64,000 nt of DNA from Sinorhizobium glycinis (GCF_001651865.1 NZ_LPUX01000053.1:434001-498000); one strand, 5' to 3'; shown: positions 18,673 to 27,307, numbered from the stretch's first letter. The notes: generated by a model not told the origin, from the letters alone. A program made the numbers and translations.

Positions 18673-18876
18673 GCTCGTCTCCATACTTCCATGAGACGGA
18701 TGAACACAGATTTCACCCTGCCCGATTGCGGGCTGGCGCATTCCCGGAAAACCCGGACAGACGCGCCCTTCTCAACTCACTTTCTTCCGGTCACCCGGAT
18801 TTCGCCTGTTTCAATGCACATCAGATGCGGACCAATAATAACCGGCCCACTCCGATTGAGCCATAGCCCGGTTTGG

Positions 18877-18891
18877 TTAACCCTATCTTAA
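18877..18891 (-). promoter_or_regulatory. CtrA-like box TTAA-N7-TTAA
   Basis: The sequence TTAACCCTATCTTAA matches the TTAA-N7-TTAA core of alphaproteobacterial CtrA sites. It sits in the noncoding gap upstream of the 55-residue protein gene (minus strand) and downstream of the DUF883-like gene. The short motif can occur by chance; functional meaning is an inference. Confidence 0.4.
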
Positions 18892-18962
18892 TCCAGACTG
18901 AGGCGCCTTAACCAAGAGCAATTCCCAATTCTGGTGGTGTGTGAGTGACCGCCGAAGGGACC

Positions 18963-19247
18963 TCAGCGTCTCGCGAAAAGGCCGACCAGGAAGGCGACTC
19001 CCGCGACCGTCAGCAGCGTCGAGATCGGATCGTCGCGAACACGCTCGCGCAATCGTTCCGTCATCAGTTCCGCTTCCCCCTGCACGACCGCCTTCGCGCC
19101 GCTCCCGATGGCGGAAACCGTTTCCGTCAGCCGAACGATTTCGGCCCTCAACTCCGCGACCTGGACCTGCAATTCCATCTGGGTGTCTGCCGCGGTCTTT
19201 TCCACTTCCATCTCGGGGCCCACAGCTGCCAGCTTCTTTTCCGCCAT
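18963..19247 (-). CDS. Small DUF883/ElaB-like inner-membrane protein
   Basis: 94-residue protein. Its N-terminal two thirds form an amphipathic helix or coiled coil (QVQVAELRAEIVRLTETVSAI). A single C-terminal membrane helix ends in arginines (TLLTVAGVAFLVGLFARR), the layout of the YqjD/ElaB/DUF883 tail-anchored proteins, some of which bind ribosomes in enterobacteria. An AAGGAG ribosome site sits eight bases before the ATG. The exact role here is unknown. Confidence 0.75.
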   Translation of the reverse strand: MAEKKLAAVGPEMEVEKTAADTQMELQVQVAELRAEIVRLTETVSAIGSGAKAVVQGEAELMTERLRERVRDDPISTLLTVAGVAFLVGLFARR

Positions 19248-19330
19248 TGTCTCCGCTCCTTACCTTTCGCGCGAAATCAACGCGTCGAGAAAGGAATTGG
19301 TTCCCGCAAAACTCCGCCAGTGAGGGCAAG

Positions 19331-19358
19331 AAAAAGCAGGCGGCAAATCGCCGCCTGC
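19331..19358 (-). terminator. Intrinsic terminator of the SH3-domain gene
   Basis: A perfect 9-base stem, GCAGGCGGC pairing with GCCGCCTGC, with a five-base loop. On the minus strand it is followed by TTTTT, about 80 bases past the stop of the SH3-domain gene. Confidence 0.85.
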
Positions 19359-19436
19359 CTTTCCGAAAACCATGGACTGAGCAGCCCTCTCGCTCGTGCG
19401 CCGCGCCGGGTCGCCCCGCCGGAAGCCGCTGTTTGG

Positions 19437-20207
19437 TCAGTCATTCTCACAGGCGAAATCGTTTAACACGCACTTCGGAATCGTTCTGACTTCGCCATCC
19501 CGCCGCAGTTCGCGGAGTTGACGCGCCCGCTCTTCCTTGCGAGCACCTTGATAGTTCTCTGCCGAACCGCCTTCCCGAGCCTCGTCGTCGCGGCGACGGT
19601 CCCGCCACTCCCGACGCTCGCGTTCCCGCTCACGCTGCCATTGCTGACGTTCTCTCGCCTCTTGCCGTTCCCTCGCCTGTTGGCGTTCCCATTCGCGGCG
19701 ATCCTGCTCGCGTTCCCACTCACGGCGTTCTGCGGCCTGCCGGCGTTGCGATTCGCGGCGCTCCTCCTCGCGTCGCCACTGCCAGTCGCGTTCTTCGGCC
19801 CAATCGGACCCGCTGCGCCAGCGGTCGCGGTCACGATAGAAATCGCGTCCCCGATAGTAGCGATCCCAATAGCGATCGAACTCGAAGACGACCGTCGGGA
19901 TTCCGAGCGGACGGTAATATTCCGGCTCCACATAGACCCTGTTGCTGCGATAGAGCACCTGAACATATTGTCCGGCGACCCATCCGCGGCCGCCATAGAA
20001 GGAAACGTCGCACCAGGGCCGGTCGGCCAGGCATCCATGGATTTCCACCGATTCACCCACCGGAATAATCGTCACGGCAGGATAGCGGGTACTCGGACCC
20101 GAGCGCATGTTGACATTGGCGGTGGCAAAGCCTTCCGCCGCTTCGGCGACGAACGGCATGAGCGAGAGCGCACAGATAGCCGCCACCCGCAAGAATGCTT
20201 TATTCAC
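19437..20207 (-). CDS. Secreted SH3-domain protein with long charged Arg/Glu/Trp tail
   Basis: 256-residue exported protein. A signal peptide (to about residue 23, ending FVAEAAE) is followed by a bacterial SH3 domain (about 25-85: ATANVNMRSGPSTRYP, GWVAGQYVQVL). An aromatic/charged segment (DRYWDRYYRGRDFYRDRDRW) comes next, then about 90 residues dominated by REWERQ-type repeats, likely one long helix. The C-terminus has two cysteines (PKCVLNDFACEND). The GTG at 20207 is chosen because GGAGAA lies eight bases upstream and the signal peptide then starts at once; an ATG at 20222 lacks a site. SH3 domains of this kind often bind peptidoglycan; function here is unknown. Confidence 0.75.
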   Translation of the reverse strand: MNKAFLRVAAICALSLMPFVAEAAEGFATANVNMRSGPSTRYPAVTIIPVGESVEIHGCLADRPWCDVSFYGGRGWVAGQYVQVLYRSNRVYVEPEYYRPLGIPTVVFEFDRYWDRYYRGRDFYRDRDRWRSGSDWAEERDWQWRREEERRESQRRQAAERREWEREQDRREWERQQARERQEARERQQWQRERERERREWRDRRRDDEAREGGSAENYQGARKEERARQLRELRRDGEVRTIPKCVLNDFACEND

Positions 20208-20342
20208 AGACACTTCTCCCATCGGAAGGCCATCGGCCCTCTGCCTCGGCGGGCGAAACCGCCCTTCACCGTCATAGGAAGGAATAGAGCGGCTTGTGGA
20301 GTTTTTAAGGCTGATCTGCCGCGTCGGGCGTGATGGCGGCCG

Positions 20343-20445
20343 CTACAGCGCCGTGCGTCTTTTAAGACGCACAAAGGTCGCCGCAGCACTTTGAATTGCT
20401 GGATGATTTCATCTTGAATCGGCTCCGATTTGAGGAAACATGCAG
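20343..20445 (+). repeat. RIME-like intergenic palindromic element, copy 2
   Basis: Same layout as the copies at 17117, 41247 and 63076: a GTGCGTCTTTTAAGACGCAC hairpin, the GCACTTTGAATTGCT block, and a terminal GGAAACATGCAG segment. In this copy the left arm of the second hairpin is degenerate (GGATGATTTC). Confidence 0.72.
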
Positions 20446-20502
20446 CGCCAACCGGCCGCCACGCGGATGCCGCAAGCCTGAATAAAGCCTCAAGGTCCAT
20501 AG

Positions 20503-20518
20503 TTAATGCTACGCTAAC
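20503..20518 (+). promoter_or_regulatory. CtrA-like box with one mismatch
   Basis: TTAATGCTACGCTAAC fits TTAA-N7-TTAAC with one mismatch. It lies about 145 bases upstream of the DUF2336 start, a sensible distance for regulation of that gene. Low information content, so tentative. Confidence 0.3.
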
Positions 20519-20660
20519 GTTTTCGATCTATTTTTTGAGACGTGTGCCGTTCCGAGCCATCGGCAATGGCGTCATGCTTTTGCATCTGGGATTTGTCGTG
20601 ACGAACCGGTTTCGTGAGTTGGAAAGGCCACAGACGGGCCGACTGAAGGACGTCGTGCTG

Positions 20661-21647
20661 ATGGCGACCGTCACCGGCTTCGAAAGCCTTCGCATTCCGC
20701 GCAAGTCCGACCTCAAGCAGTTTGCCGAACTCTTCGAACCGCTCTTCCTCGGCTCCAGCAACGAAGCGCGCCGTCAGGCGGCGGCCGCCCTGTCGCAATG
20801 TGCCCATGTGCCCGAATCGGTTGCGCTGCTGATCGGCAGCATGCCGATCTCGATCGCCGCGATCTTTCTTACCCGGTCGAAAGCGATCCCGGACCGGACC
20901 CTCATGTCGATAATTCGCCAGCAGGGCGCCGCCCATGCCAATGCGATCGCGCACCGGGAGAACCTTTCGCCATCGGTCGTCGACGCGCTTGTCGAACACC
21001 ACCAGCTCACCGCCGCCGCGCCGCGCGCCGACATGCCCGTCGCGGCCGTGCCGTCCTCGCCGGCCACGGCCGACGATCGCCCTTCTTCCGAGCGCGTCGC
21101 CCGGGAAAACAAGTTGCGTGAGGAGATCAGGGGGCTGGCGCGCGCCGGGTCCAAGCCTCCCCACGAAGGGGCACGTATTCAGCCGATCGACGAGCTTCAT
21201 CAGGCGCTGCTTCTGCGGTTTGCCCGCAACGGCGAGCCGGTCCTTTTCGCGACGGCGCTTGCCGACGCTCTGGGAGCGAGCCGCGCGCTTGCTGAAAGAA
21301 TCCTCCTGGATGTTTCCGGCCAACAGCTTGCCGTAACGCTGGCAGCGCTCGACTTTCCCGCCCGGGAGCTGGCCCCGCTGCTTCTGGCGCTTTACCCGCA
21401 TCTTTCCGATAGGCTCGGCTCAGGCAGCCGGGCCGAGGCACTGATCAGGAGCATCGACCGCAAGACGAGCCTCGAACGCGTCGAATCCTGGATACGCGCC
21501 GACCGGGACGGAGCCGCAAGGCCGGTCCGGCACGAAACCCATTTCGCCGGGAATCGAGCATCCGACTCGCTTCGGCCTGAAACCCGCACGGCTGCCGCTG
21601 CCCCTCCGATTGCGGCACAGGCCAAGCGGAACATCGGGCGAAAATAA
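20661..21647 (+). CDS. DUF2336 domain-containing protein
   Basis: 328-residue cytosolic, helix-rich protein with the alphaproteobacterial DUF2336 domain (N-terminal two thirds; DLKQFAELFEPLFLGSSNEARRQAAAALSQC, in pieces, and the QGAAHANAIAHRENLS segment resemble HEAT-like repeats). ATG 20661 is chosen: GAAGGA lies ten bases upstream, and the frame further left has unnatural composition and runs through a repeat. The C-terminal about 50 residues look disordered. DUF2336 proteins are often found with cell-cycle or polarity genes, but no activity is known. Confidence 0.82.
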   Translation: MATVTGFESLRIPRKSDLKQFAELFEPLFLGSSNEARRQAAAALSQCAHVPESVALLIGSMPISIAAIFLTRSKAIPDRTLMSIIRQQGAAHANAIAHRENLSPSVVDALVEHHQLTAAAPRADMPVAAVPSSPATADDRPSSERVARENKLREEIRGLARAGSKPPHEGARIQPIDELHQALLLRFARNGEPVLFATALADALGASRALAERILLDVSGQQLAVTLAALDFPARELAPLLLALYPHLSDRLGSGSRAEALIRSIDRKTSLERVESWIRADRDGAARPVRHETHFAGNRASDSLRPETRTAAAAPPIAAQAKRNIGRK

Positions 21648-21682
21648 CGCGCCGCCTCGTCGCGGCCCTGCGGATTTCGCGC

Positions 21683-22039
21683 TCAACGGCTGGCGTCAGT
21701 ATCCGCGACGACCTGCAACAGGTCGCCGCAATCGTCGAGCTCGATCTCGACGATCCAGCAATCCGGGTCGAAGCGGATTTCGGATGAGAGGGCGCTGTCG
21801 ACGTTTTCCGCCTCCGCGTCCCGCAGCCGAATCTCGAACTTACGGATGCTATCGCCTTCCTCCTCGAAGAAGCTCTGCGGCGCCGGTCCATAGAGCGTCT
21901 CCATTCCGGCGCGGGTGCGGTGGCGAACGAAGATCGCCCCGGCCTCTTCCGCTCCCTTGCGCAGCACGGCGGCATAACCGCCGCTCGAAAAAACGCGGCG
22001 CAGGAGCGAAGCGACGAAGATATGGGTTTTCACGCGCAT
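21683..22039 (-). CDS. DUF1491 family protein
   Basis: 118-residue protein of the DUF1491 family, small cytosolic alphaproteobacterial proteins. Characteristic segments are VASLLRRVFSSGGYAAVLRKG, AGAIFVRHR and LYGPAPQSFFEE. The start at 22039 (MRVKTHIF) matches the family N-terminus; a frame extension to 22084 is not needed. It follows the peptidoglycan-binding protein gene by 78 bases on the same strand, so it may be the third gene of the kinase operon. Confidence 0.85.
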   Translation of the reverse strand: MRVKTHIFVASLLRRVFSSGGYAAVLRKGAEEAGAIFVRHRTRAGMETLYGPAPQSFFEEEGDSIRKFEIRLRDAEAENVDSALSSEIRFDPDCWIVEIELDDCGDLLQVVADTDASR

Positions 22040-22117
22040 TGCAGGCAGATACACGCGCGATGATCGATATGCAAATGACCGCACGGGCGTTCAACTGCGC
22101 GGCTTCTCGGCCGTCGC

Positions 22118-23086
22118 TCAGAGCGCGCCGATTTCCTTCAGCTTCTCGAGAACCTTGCCATTCGGCTCACCGGTCTGTGGAAGCCGGTAGTGCTTCTCGA
22201 AATGGCGGATCGCCGCCCGTGTCTGATCTCCGGCAACGCCGTCGACGACGATATCGGCATAGGCGAGATTGCTCAGCCCCTTCTGGATATTCATAACCAG
22301 CTCGCTCGATACAGGAATCTCGGCACGCGGAATGAGCGTTGCATCCCCTTCCGCAGTGCGGATTGCCGCGGCGACCGAATCGATTTCGGCGGCCATCGTC
22401 TTCGGATCGGAATAAGGGCGATTGCTGGGGGCTGCGACGGCCAGCTCGGAACCGTGCTCTGCCCGGAGCGCCTGAAGGAGATCGGAGCTGGCCACCCCGG
22501 TCTCCATGCGACCGGCGCGCTTTTCGAAGCGAAGGATGGCGGATGCGGTCTTCGGACCGCTGCGGCCATCCGGCTTGCCGCCGTAAAGGCCGAGCCGGGC
22601 CAGTTCCCTCTGGACATCGGCGACAAGGGCCGACGGTAGGGCAGCACCCATCTCCGGCATGGTCTCCGTCGGCCGCTCAGGCGAACCCCCTTGCGCTGCG
22701 ACCGTGTCATTCACCTGTTGGGTCTCCACCTCACCTTCGCGTTCGATCACGAAGGTCGTCACCTTGCGCAGCTCGACGGCTTCGCCATTGGCGGCGGCCA
22801 AACGCTCGGCAACCTCGGGGCCGACCAGCGGAACTCGCGTGCGCAACAGCGGCGAGGGATGGGTACCAGGCTGATACCACATGGCGTTCGCCGCCACGAA
22901 ACTGAACACGACGGCGAAGGCTGCCGACCCGCCGGCTCCTACCGGATGGTGCGCGATCAACCGGCCGGCAAGCACCGCGCAACGGCCGAGGCCCTGACCC
23001 GCGAGCGCCAGTCCGCGCAACGCGAGGCCTGGCCGCGGCCGCCCGCCGCGTTTCCGCTCAGGCTGTTTTCGCTTGCGCGGCGCCAT
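22118..23086 (-). CDS. Membrane-anchored protein with two peptidoglycan-binding domains
   Basis: 322 residues. A strongly basic N-terminus (MAPRKRKQPERKRGGRPRPG) is followed by one membrane helix at about 50-68. A periplasmic part carries two PG_binding_1-type domains at about 153-210 (VQRELARLGLYGGKPDGRSG) and 265-320 (IQKGLSNLAYADIVVDGVAG). It probably docks on murein. Its start lies 29 bases inside the upstream kinase gene, so the two are translationally linked. Confidence 0.85.
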   Translation of the reverse strand: MAPRKRKQPERKRGGRPRPGLALRGLALAGQGLGRCAVLAGRLIAHHPVGAGGSAAFAVVFSFVAANAMWYQPGTHPSPLLRTRVPLVGPEVAERLAAANGEAVELRKVTTFVIEREGEVETQQVNDTVAAQGGSPERPTETMPEMGAALPSALVADVQRELARLGLYGGKPDGRSGPKTASAILRFEKRAGRMETGVASSDLLQALRAEHGSELAVAAPSNRPYSDPKTMAAEIDSVAAAIRTAEGDATLIPRAEIPVSSELVMNIQKGLSNLAYADIVVDGVAGDQTRAAIRHFEKHYRLPQTGEPNGKVLEKLKEIGAL

Positions 23087-24647
23087 GTCCCCTTTCCCTG
23101 ACTATTCTTTCGGAAGCCTCTGTCTGCAGTCGCAAATCGCTCGTCGTTTCGTCGCGCTCCTTCAACCGCGGCGGAAACTCCACTGTCCCGCGCGTGCTCG
23201 CCTGCTCCCGCTCGAAGATACCGGAGCCGTCGCGCGGTATGGACACCACGACCACTGTCCCCTCGCCTTCCGAACTGCGGATCGAAATCCTGCCGCCATG
23301 CAATTCGACGAGGCCCTTGACCAGCGACAGGCCGAGACCGGTTCCCTCGTAGCGGCGCGTATAGTCATTTTGAATCTGGACAAAAGGTTGGCCGAGCATT
23401 TCCAGCTTGTCTTCGGCAATACCGATGCCGGTATCGCTGACGGTCAACTTCAGCGCCGCACCGTCGAGTTCCGCATCGACGGTGACGAGGCCGCCCTTTT
23501 CCGTAAACTTCACGGCATTGCCGACGAGATTGATGAGGATCTGCTGGACGGCGCGCTGGTCGGCATTGATTTCACTCACCGACCGCGTCACGCGGCTTGC
23601 CAGCCTCACGCCTTTTTCGCGCGCCTGATGCGACAGCATTGCTTCGCAAGCGGCGATCGCGTCGGCGATCCGGAAAGGCTCGGGCACCAGCTCATAGCGG
23701 CCCGCCTCGATCTTGCTCACGTCGAGCATCGTGTTGACGACGGAAAGCAGATGCGTGCCGGAACGGTGGATCAATGAAACATATTCCCGTTGCCGGTCAT
23801 TCTCCAACCTGCCGAAATACTCTCCGGAAAGTACATCCGAAAAGCCGAGAATGGCATTGAGCGGTGTGCGCAACTCATGGCTGACAGCTGCAAGGAAGCG
23901 CGTCTTGGCATCGTTGGCCGATTCGGCATGCGCTGCCTTGGCGGCGACTTCCGCCCGCAGGCGGGCCTCGTCCGAGACGTCGCGGGATTGGGCGATGATC
24001 GCCATCAGGCGCCCCTCGGCATCGCGAAGGGGCGTCATCTCGCAGCGCATGTGCACGAACTGCGCGCCATCGGCGGAGGCCGACGGGCGCTCGAGCCGGA
24101 CATCGATCGCCGAGTGCTCCCCATCCTGGCGCAATGCATCGATCGCCCTCAGGAAGGTGATGCGGTCGGATACGTGAATCTGTTCGATGAAGCCGCCACC
24201 GCGTGGGTCGCGCATCAACTTCAGGTGATCGGCGGCATCGCGCCCATGGACGGACAGCACGTGCCCGCGCGGGTCGTGAACCGTGACAAGGCCGGCAAAG
24301 AGATCATAGGCCGCAGAAAGATCAGGCAGGTCGATAGCGCTCGACGGCTCCGTCTCTGCGGAGGCAGGTACCATGCGGCGTGCCGCAATGCTCGCGGCCG
24401 CGGCCAGCAACGAGGCCGACGCCCAGAGCGCCGTTCCCGCCGGCAATGCCACGGAAACGGGCAGGACAGCCGACAAGGCCAGCGGCATGATCGGCAGTGC
24501 CGTCAGGGAGACGGCGGCCATGGTGCGCAGTCGCCTGAAATCATAGCGTTCCGCAACGGGGCCATCCGGACGGCGCGGCAACCACGCTGCGGCGGCTTCA
24601 TCCACGCGGGATGCCCATTTGCCAGCCATGTTACGCAATACACTCAC
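23058..24647 (-). CDS. PAS-domain sensor histidine kinase, DivJ-like candidate
   Basis: About 529 residues. Two adjacent membrane helices (about 43-65 and 68-90) are followed by a PAS domain (about 105-225, ending MAIIAQSRDVSDEARL). His257 lies in FLAAVSHELRTPLNAILGFS, and the HATPase domain has DTGIGIAEDKL and GTGLGLSLVKGL. The H-box is of the DivJ/PleC/CckA kind used in the DivK-CtrA cell-cycle pathway. There is no C-terminal receiver, which argues against CckA; overall layout fits DivJ. The GTG at 24647 with AGGG upstream is taken as start; ATG 24629 is the alternative. Position after the feu region also agrees with my memory of divJ in S. meliloti, but this needs a search. Confidence 0.8.
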   Translation of the reverse strand: MSVLRNMAGKWASRVDEAAAAWLPRRPDGPVAERYDFRRLRTMAAVSLTALPIMPLALSAVLPVSVALPAGTALWASASLLAAAASIAARRMVPASAETEPSSAIDLPDLSAAYDLFAGLVTVHDPRGHVLSVHGRDAADHLKLMRDPRGGGFIEQIHVSDRITFLRAIDALRQDGEHSAIDVRLERPSASADGAQFVHMRCEMTPLRDAEGRLMAIIAQSRDVSDEARLRAEVAAKAAHAESANDAKTRFLAAVSHELRTPLNAILGFSDVLSGEYFGRLENDRQREYVSLIHRSGTHLLSVVNTMLDVSKIEAGRYELVPEPFRIADAIAACEAMLSHQAREKGVRLASRVTRSVSEINADQRAVQQILINLVGNAVKFTEKGGLVTVDAELDGAALKLTVSDTGIGIAEDKLEMLGQPFVQIQNDYTRRYEGTGLGLSLVKGLVELHGGRISIRSSEGEGTVVVVSIPRDGSGIFEREQASTRGTVEFPPRLKERDETTSDLRLQTEASERIVRERGHGAAQAKTA

Positions 24648-25236
24648 GCTTGCCCTGCCACCTTTATTGTTTTTGCGAGGGCAGGCCCACAGTCCTTGCG
24701 CAGTTCGCAAGCGGGTAAACCGGACCGCCTCGTGATGGTCCGAATCTCGCATTCCCGACTTAATGAAAGGATAAGCGCCGCCCCCGCGCGGACAGGCGAA
24801 AGGGGCGAAAATTCCCATTTCGAAGCAAATCCGGTGAGCTTCGTCTCTTGTGGTTAACGGTGCGTAAGCAGCGGATTTTGGTGGATTTTCTGCTTGCCGT
24901 TAACAATTTGGGCAGAGCGCGCCGGCGGCGGTGTCGAGGCTCTCGGGCCTGGCGCCACATAGCTTGCCACGAACCTTAACGGCGATCGTTAAAATGCGGA
25001 ACGAGCACCCGCCAGGAAAGCCAGAATCGGCCAGTTCGCTAAAATTTGAAGCAAATCCCGGCATTTCTCGAAAATCCGTCTTGTGATTCCTATTCTACCG
25101 TCGCTCGCAGTACGAGCCCGGAGCGCAGCGACATCGCCACTGGGCAACAAAAGGCGTAGGCGATAGAGGGCATGCCGAAGACACCAATCCGGCTCAGAAG
25201 ACCGGAAGCGGCGGCTTGACAGAGGATGGGCAGAAC
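24648..25236. other. Divergent noncoding region upstream of the DivJ-like kinase
   Basis: About 590 bases between the kinase (minus) and the DUF5330 gene (plus), without a convincing gene. It is rich in TTAAC words (24853, 24899, 24976). One imperfect palindrome is TTAACGGCGATCGTTAA at 24976-24992, whose half-sites are nine rather than seven bases apart. Probable promoter region for both genes. Confidence 0.6.
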
Positions 25237-25674
25237 ATGTGGTTTCTCGTAAAGGCGACGTTCTGGTTTTCGCTGGTGCTCGTGTTGCTGCCTTTCCTTG
25301 ACCCGTCGAGCAGCGCCAAGCTGGAGAATGGGCCGAAGGTGGAGATCGGCGATACCTTCTCTGCCGCCAACGAAGCCTTCCAGTATATCCGTGCGATTTG
25401 CATCCAGAAGCCGGAGGTTTGCGAGAAAGGTGCCGAGACCTTCGTCGCTCTCGGCCATCGTGCCCGTGAGGGTGCGCGCATCGCCTACGAGTTCCTGGAC
25501 AGCCAATTTGCCGAAACCGGCACCGGAACGCCCGACGCCAAGGTCATGACCGGCACCGTGGGGACTGCCGAAGACCTCTTGCCGGCTGAGTCCGAGAATG
25601 AAGCCATGCCGGCCTTCAAGCGCACGCCGGTCCCGGAAAGACGCCTTGACCCCAAGTCGGCTCCGACCAATTAG
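25237..25674 (+). CDS. DUF5330 family protein
   Basis: 145 residues with one N-terminal membrane segment (MWFLVKATFWFSLVLVLLPF) and a periplasmic part. It has two conserved cysteines in RAICIQKPEVCEKG and a Pro/Glu-rich tail. It matches the rhizobial DUF5330 family. ATG 25237 (MWFL) is preferred over 25216 because it gives a proper signal/anchor and has GAGG upstream. No known function; monocistronic between the kinase and sufE. Confidence 0.78.
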   Translation: MWFLVKATFWFSLVLVLLPFLDPSSSAKLENGPKVEIGDTFSAANEAFQYIRAICIQKPEVCEKGAETFVALGHRAREGARIAYEFLDSQFAETGTGTPDAKVMTGTVGTAEDLLPAESENEAMPAFKRTPVPERRLDPKSAPTN

Positions 25675-25908
25675 CACAGTTCTGCCGGAATGCCTCGGCT
25701 GGCAACTGTGCCGCCGCGAAGACGCCCGTCTCCTCGCGTCGGTTTCTGTCGAAGCCTCAGCGGAATGAAACCTTCCTGGAAGCGATAGGGCTGTTCTCTT
25801 TGCGGCCCGCATCCCCTATATGATGGATGAATGGGATCCCGGCCGCCGGGTTGGCACGGGACGGAGCAGGGCGCAGTCGATCGAGAGTGCGCCACATTCG
25901 GATCAGCC

Positions 25909-26331
25909 ATGGTTTCACTTGACCAGATCATCGACGATTTCGCCTTTCTCGACGAGTGGGAAGACCGCTACCGCTACGTCATCGAACTGGGCAAGAGCCT
26001 GCCGGAAATGCCCGAAGTCTGGAGGACCAGCGAGAACAAGGTTCAGGGCTGCGCCAGCCAGGTTTGGCTGGTGACCCGCACCTCCGGCAATCCGGAGGAT
26101 CCGGTGCTGACCTTCGAGGGCGAATCGGACGCGCACATCGTCCGTGGCCTGGTGGCGATCGCGCTTGCGATCTTTTCGGGCAAGCGCGCCTCCGAGATCG
26201 CCAGAATCGACGCTCTCGATATCTTCGGCAAGATCGGCCTCATCGAGCATCTCTCGTCGCAGCGCGCCAACGGCCTGCGCTCGATGATCCGGAGGATCAA
26301 GGGCGAAGCCGAGACACGCCTGCCGGCGTGA
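25909..26331 (+). CDS. sufE: SufE-family sulfur acceptor
   Basis: 140-residue SufE-type protein that accepts persulfide sulfur from a cysteine desulfurase for Fe-S cluster assembly. The acceptor cysteine is Cys48 in VQGCASQVWL. The family hallmarks SLPEMPEVWRT, HIVRGLVAI and LSSQRANGLRSM are present. The start at 25909 (MVSLDQIIDDF) matches the family. It is not next to suf genes here, so it may serve another desulfurase (CsdE-like role). Convergent with mucR; a shared terminator lies between. Confidence 0.92.
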   Translation: MVSLDQIIDDFAFLDEWEDRYRYVIELGKSLPEMPEVWRTSENKVQGCASQVWLVTRTSGNPEDPVLTFEGESDAHIVRGLVAIALAIFSGKRASEIARIDALDIFGKIGLIEHLSSQRANGLRSMIRRIKGEAETRLPA

Positions 26332-26365
26332 TATAGGCGAGGCGGAACTGCAAAAGCCAGGCGCC

Positions 26366-26393
26366 AAAAAGCCGGACTGATACAGCCCGGCTT
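26366..26393. terminator. Bidirectional terminator between sufE and mucR
   Basis: AAGCCGG pairs with CCGGCTT across an 11-base loop. An A-run lies on the left (TTTTT on the minus strand), so it best serves mucR, but it sits 35 bases past sufE and may serve both. Confidence 0.75.
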
Positions 26394-26468
26394 CCAATTC
26401 AACAGCCACTCTGCAGCCATCAGGCATCGGTTCACGGTGCCCGAGCTTTCGCCCGTCCGTTGCCGGGC

Positions 26469-26900
26469 TTACTTGCCGCGACGCTTGCGACGCTGCCCCA
26501 GCCCCATTTCCTTGGCGAGGCGCGAGCGGGCTTCCGCGTAGGCCGGCGCCACCATCGGATAGTCCGCAGGCAGATCCCACTTCTCGCGATACTCTTCCGG
26601 CGAAAGATTGTGGTGCGTCATCAAGTGGCGCTTCAGCGATTTGAACGTGCCGCCGCATTCGAGGCAGGTGATCTGGTCATCCTGCACGGACTTGCGAACG
26701 GAGACTGCCGGCTTCGGCTTTTCGACCGGAACGACCACCGGCGCGGGAGCCGTCGTATTATTGAGAGCCGAATGGACATCGGCTATCAGCGTCGGCAGCT
26801 CGGCAACAGGAACCACGTGGTTGCTGACATAGGCGGCAACGATTTCCGCCGTCAGCTCAACCAGGAGTTCGTTGCTCGCACCGAGCGTATTCTCACTCAT
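26469..26900 (-). CDS. mucR: Zinc-finger transcriptional regulator MucR/Ros
   Basis: 143-residue Ros/MucR regulator. The N-terminal oligomerisation region ([16 protein letters not shown]) is followed by the zinc finger [19 protein letters not shown], with two Cys and two His ligands, and a basic tail QRRKRRGK. In S. meliloti MucR controls exopolysaccharide synthesis, motility and nodulation genes and represses its own gene. MucR proteins bind AT-rich DNA. The sequence agrees with the rhizobial protein over its whole length as I recall it. Likely monocistronic, with a long AT-rich leader region upstream. Confidence 0.96.
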   Translation of the reverse strand: MSENTLGASNELLVELTAEIVAAYVSNHVVPVAELPTLIADVHSALNNTTAPAPVVVPVEKPKPAVSVRKSVQDDQITCLECGGTFKSLKRHLMTHHNLSPEEYREKWDLPADYPMVAPAYAEARSRLAKEMGLGQRRKRRGK

Positions 26901-27307
26901 TTTTTTCTCCTATCGGAATCCAGCAACAAAACCTGAGACAGGGTCTCAGGGGGAGGACGTGCCAAAATGCCGCCGAACAGCGCTTGCTGCCTTGGAACTG
27001 AGCGATAACCGCGCAACGGGAGCACCGCTCCGCCGCAACATCAAGGCTCGATTCGTGACAGCGAAATCCGTCACCAAGGTGCCGTACCCCTTGGCACCTC
27101 AAAGCAACGGATAAGAATCACAACTCAAGCTGGAATTCCAGTTCAAAGTATTGAATACGACGACACTTTGCGGTTACTGGCTTAACACTGATCTGCAAAA
27201 AGTCAAAACATAATTTTTGCCAGTGCGCAGCAAATCTATTTCAGATCACTAAAATTGTCACACGTGGCGGAATTGTCGCCGAAATACAGAGACAGAAATG
27301 CCGCCAA
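26901..27307. promoter_or_regulatory. AT-rich mucR upstream region
   Basis: About 400 bases between mucR and the 3' end of phaG, both on the minus strand. The part at about 27115-27290 is markedly AT-rich for this genome, with several T- or A-tracts (for example AATTTTTGCC near 27212). It suits the known autoregulation of mucR, which binds AT-rich sites. No small gene is convincing here. Confidence 0.6.

Larger units (their letters stand above)
20208..20660. other. Divergent promoter region with a RIME-like copy and a CtrA-like motif
   Basis: About 450 noncoding bases between the SH3-domain gene (minus) and the DUF2336 gene (plus). It contains the second RIME-like element (20343-20445) and a near-match to a CtrA box (20503-20518). 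No RNA gene or open frame of quality is visible. Confidence 0.7.

Noticed and set aside
24976-24992. TTAACGGCGATCGTTAA as a CtrA site
   Set aside because: The half-sites are nine bases apart instead of seven, so it does not fit the CtrA spacing.
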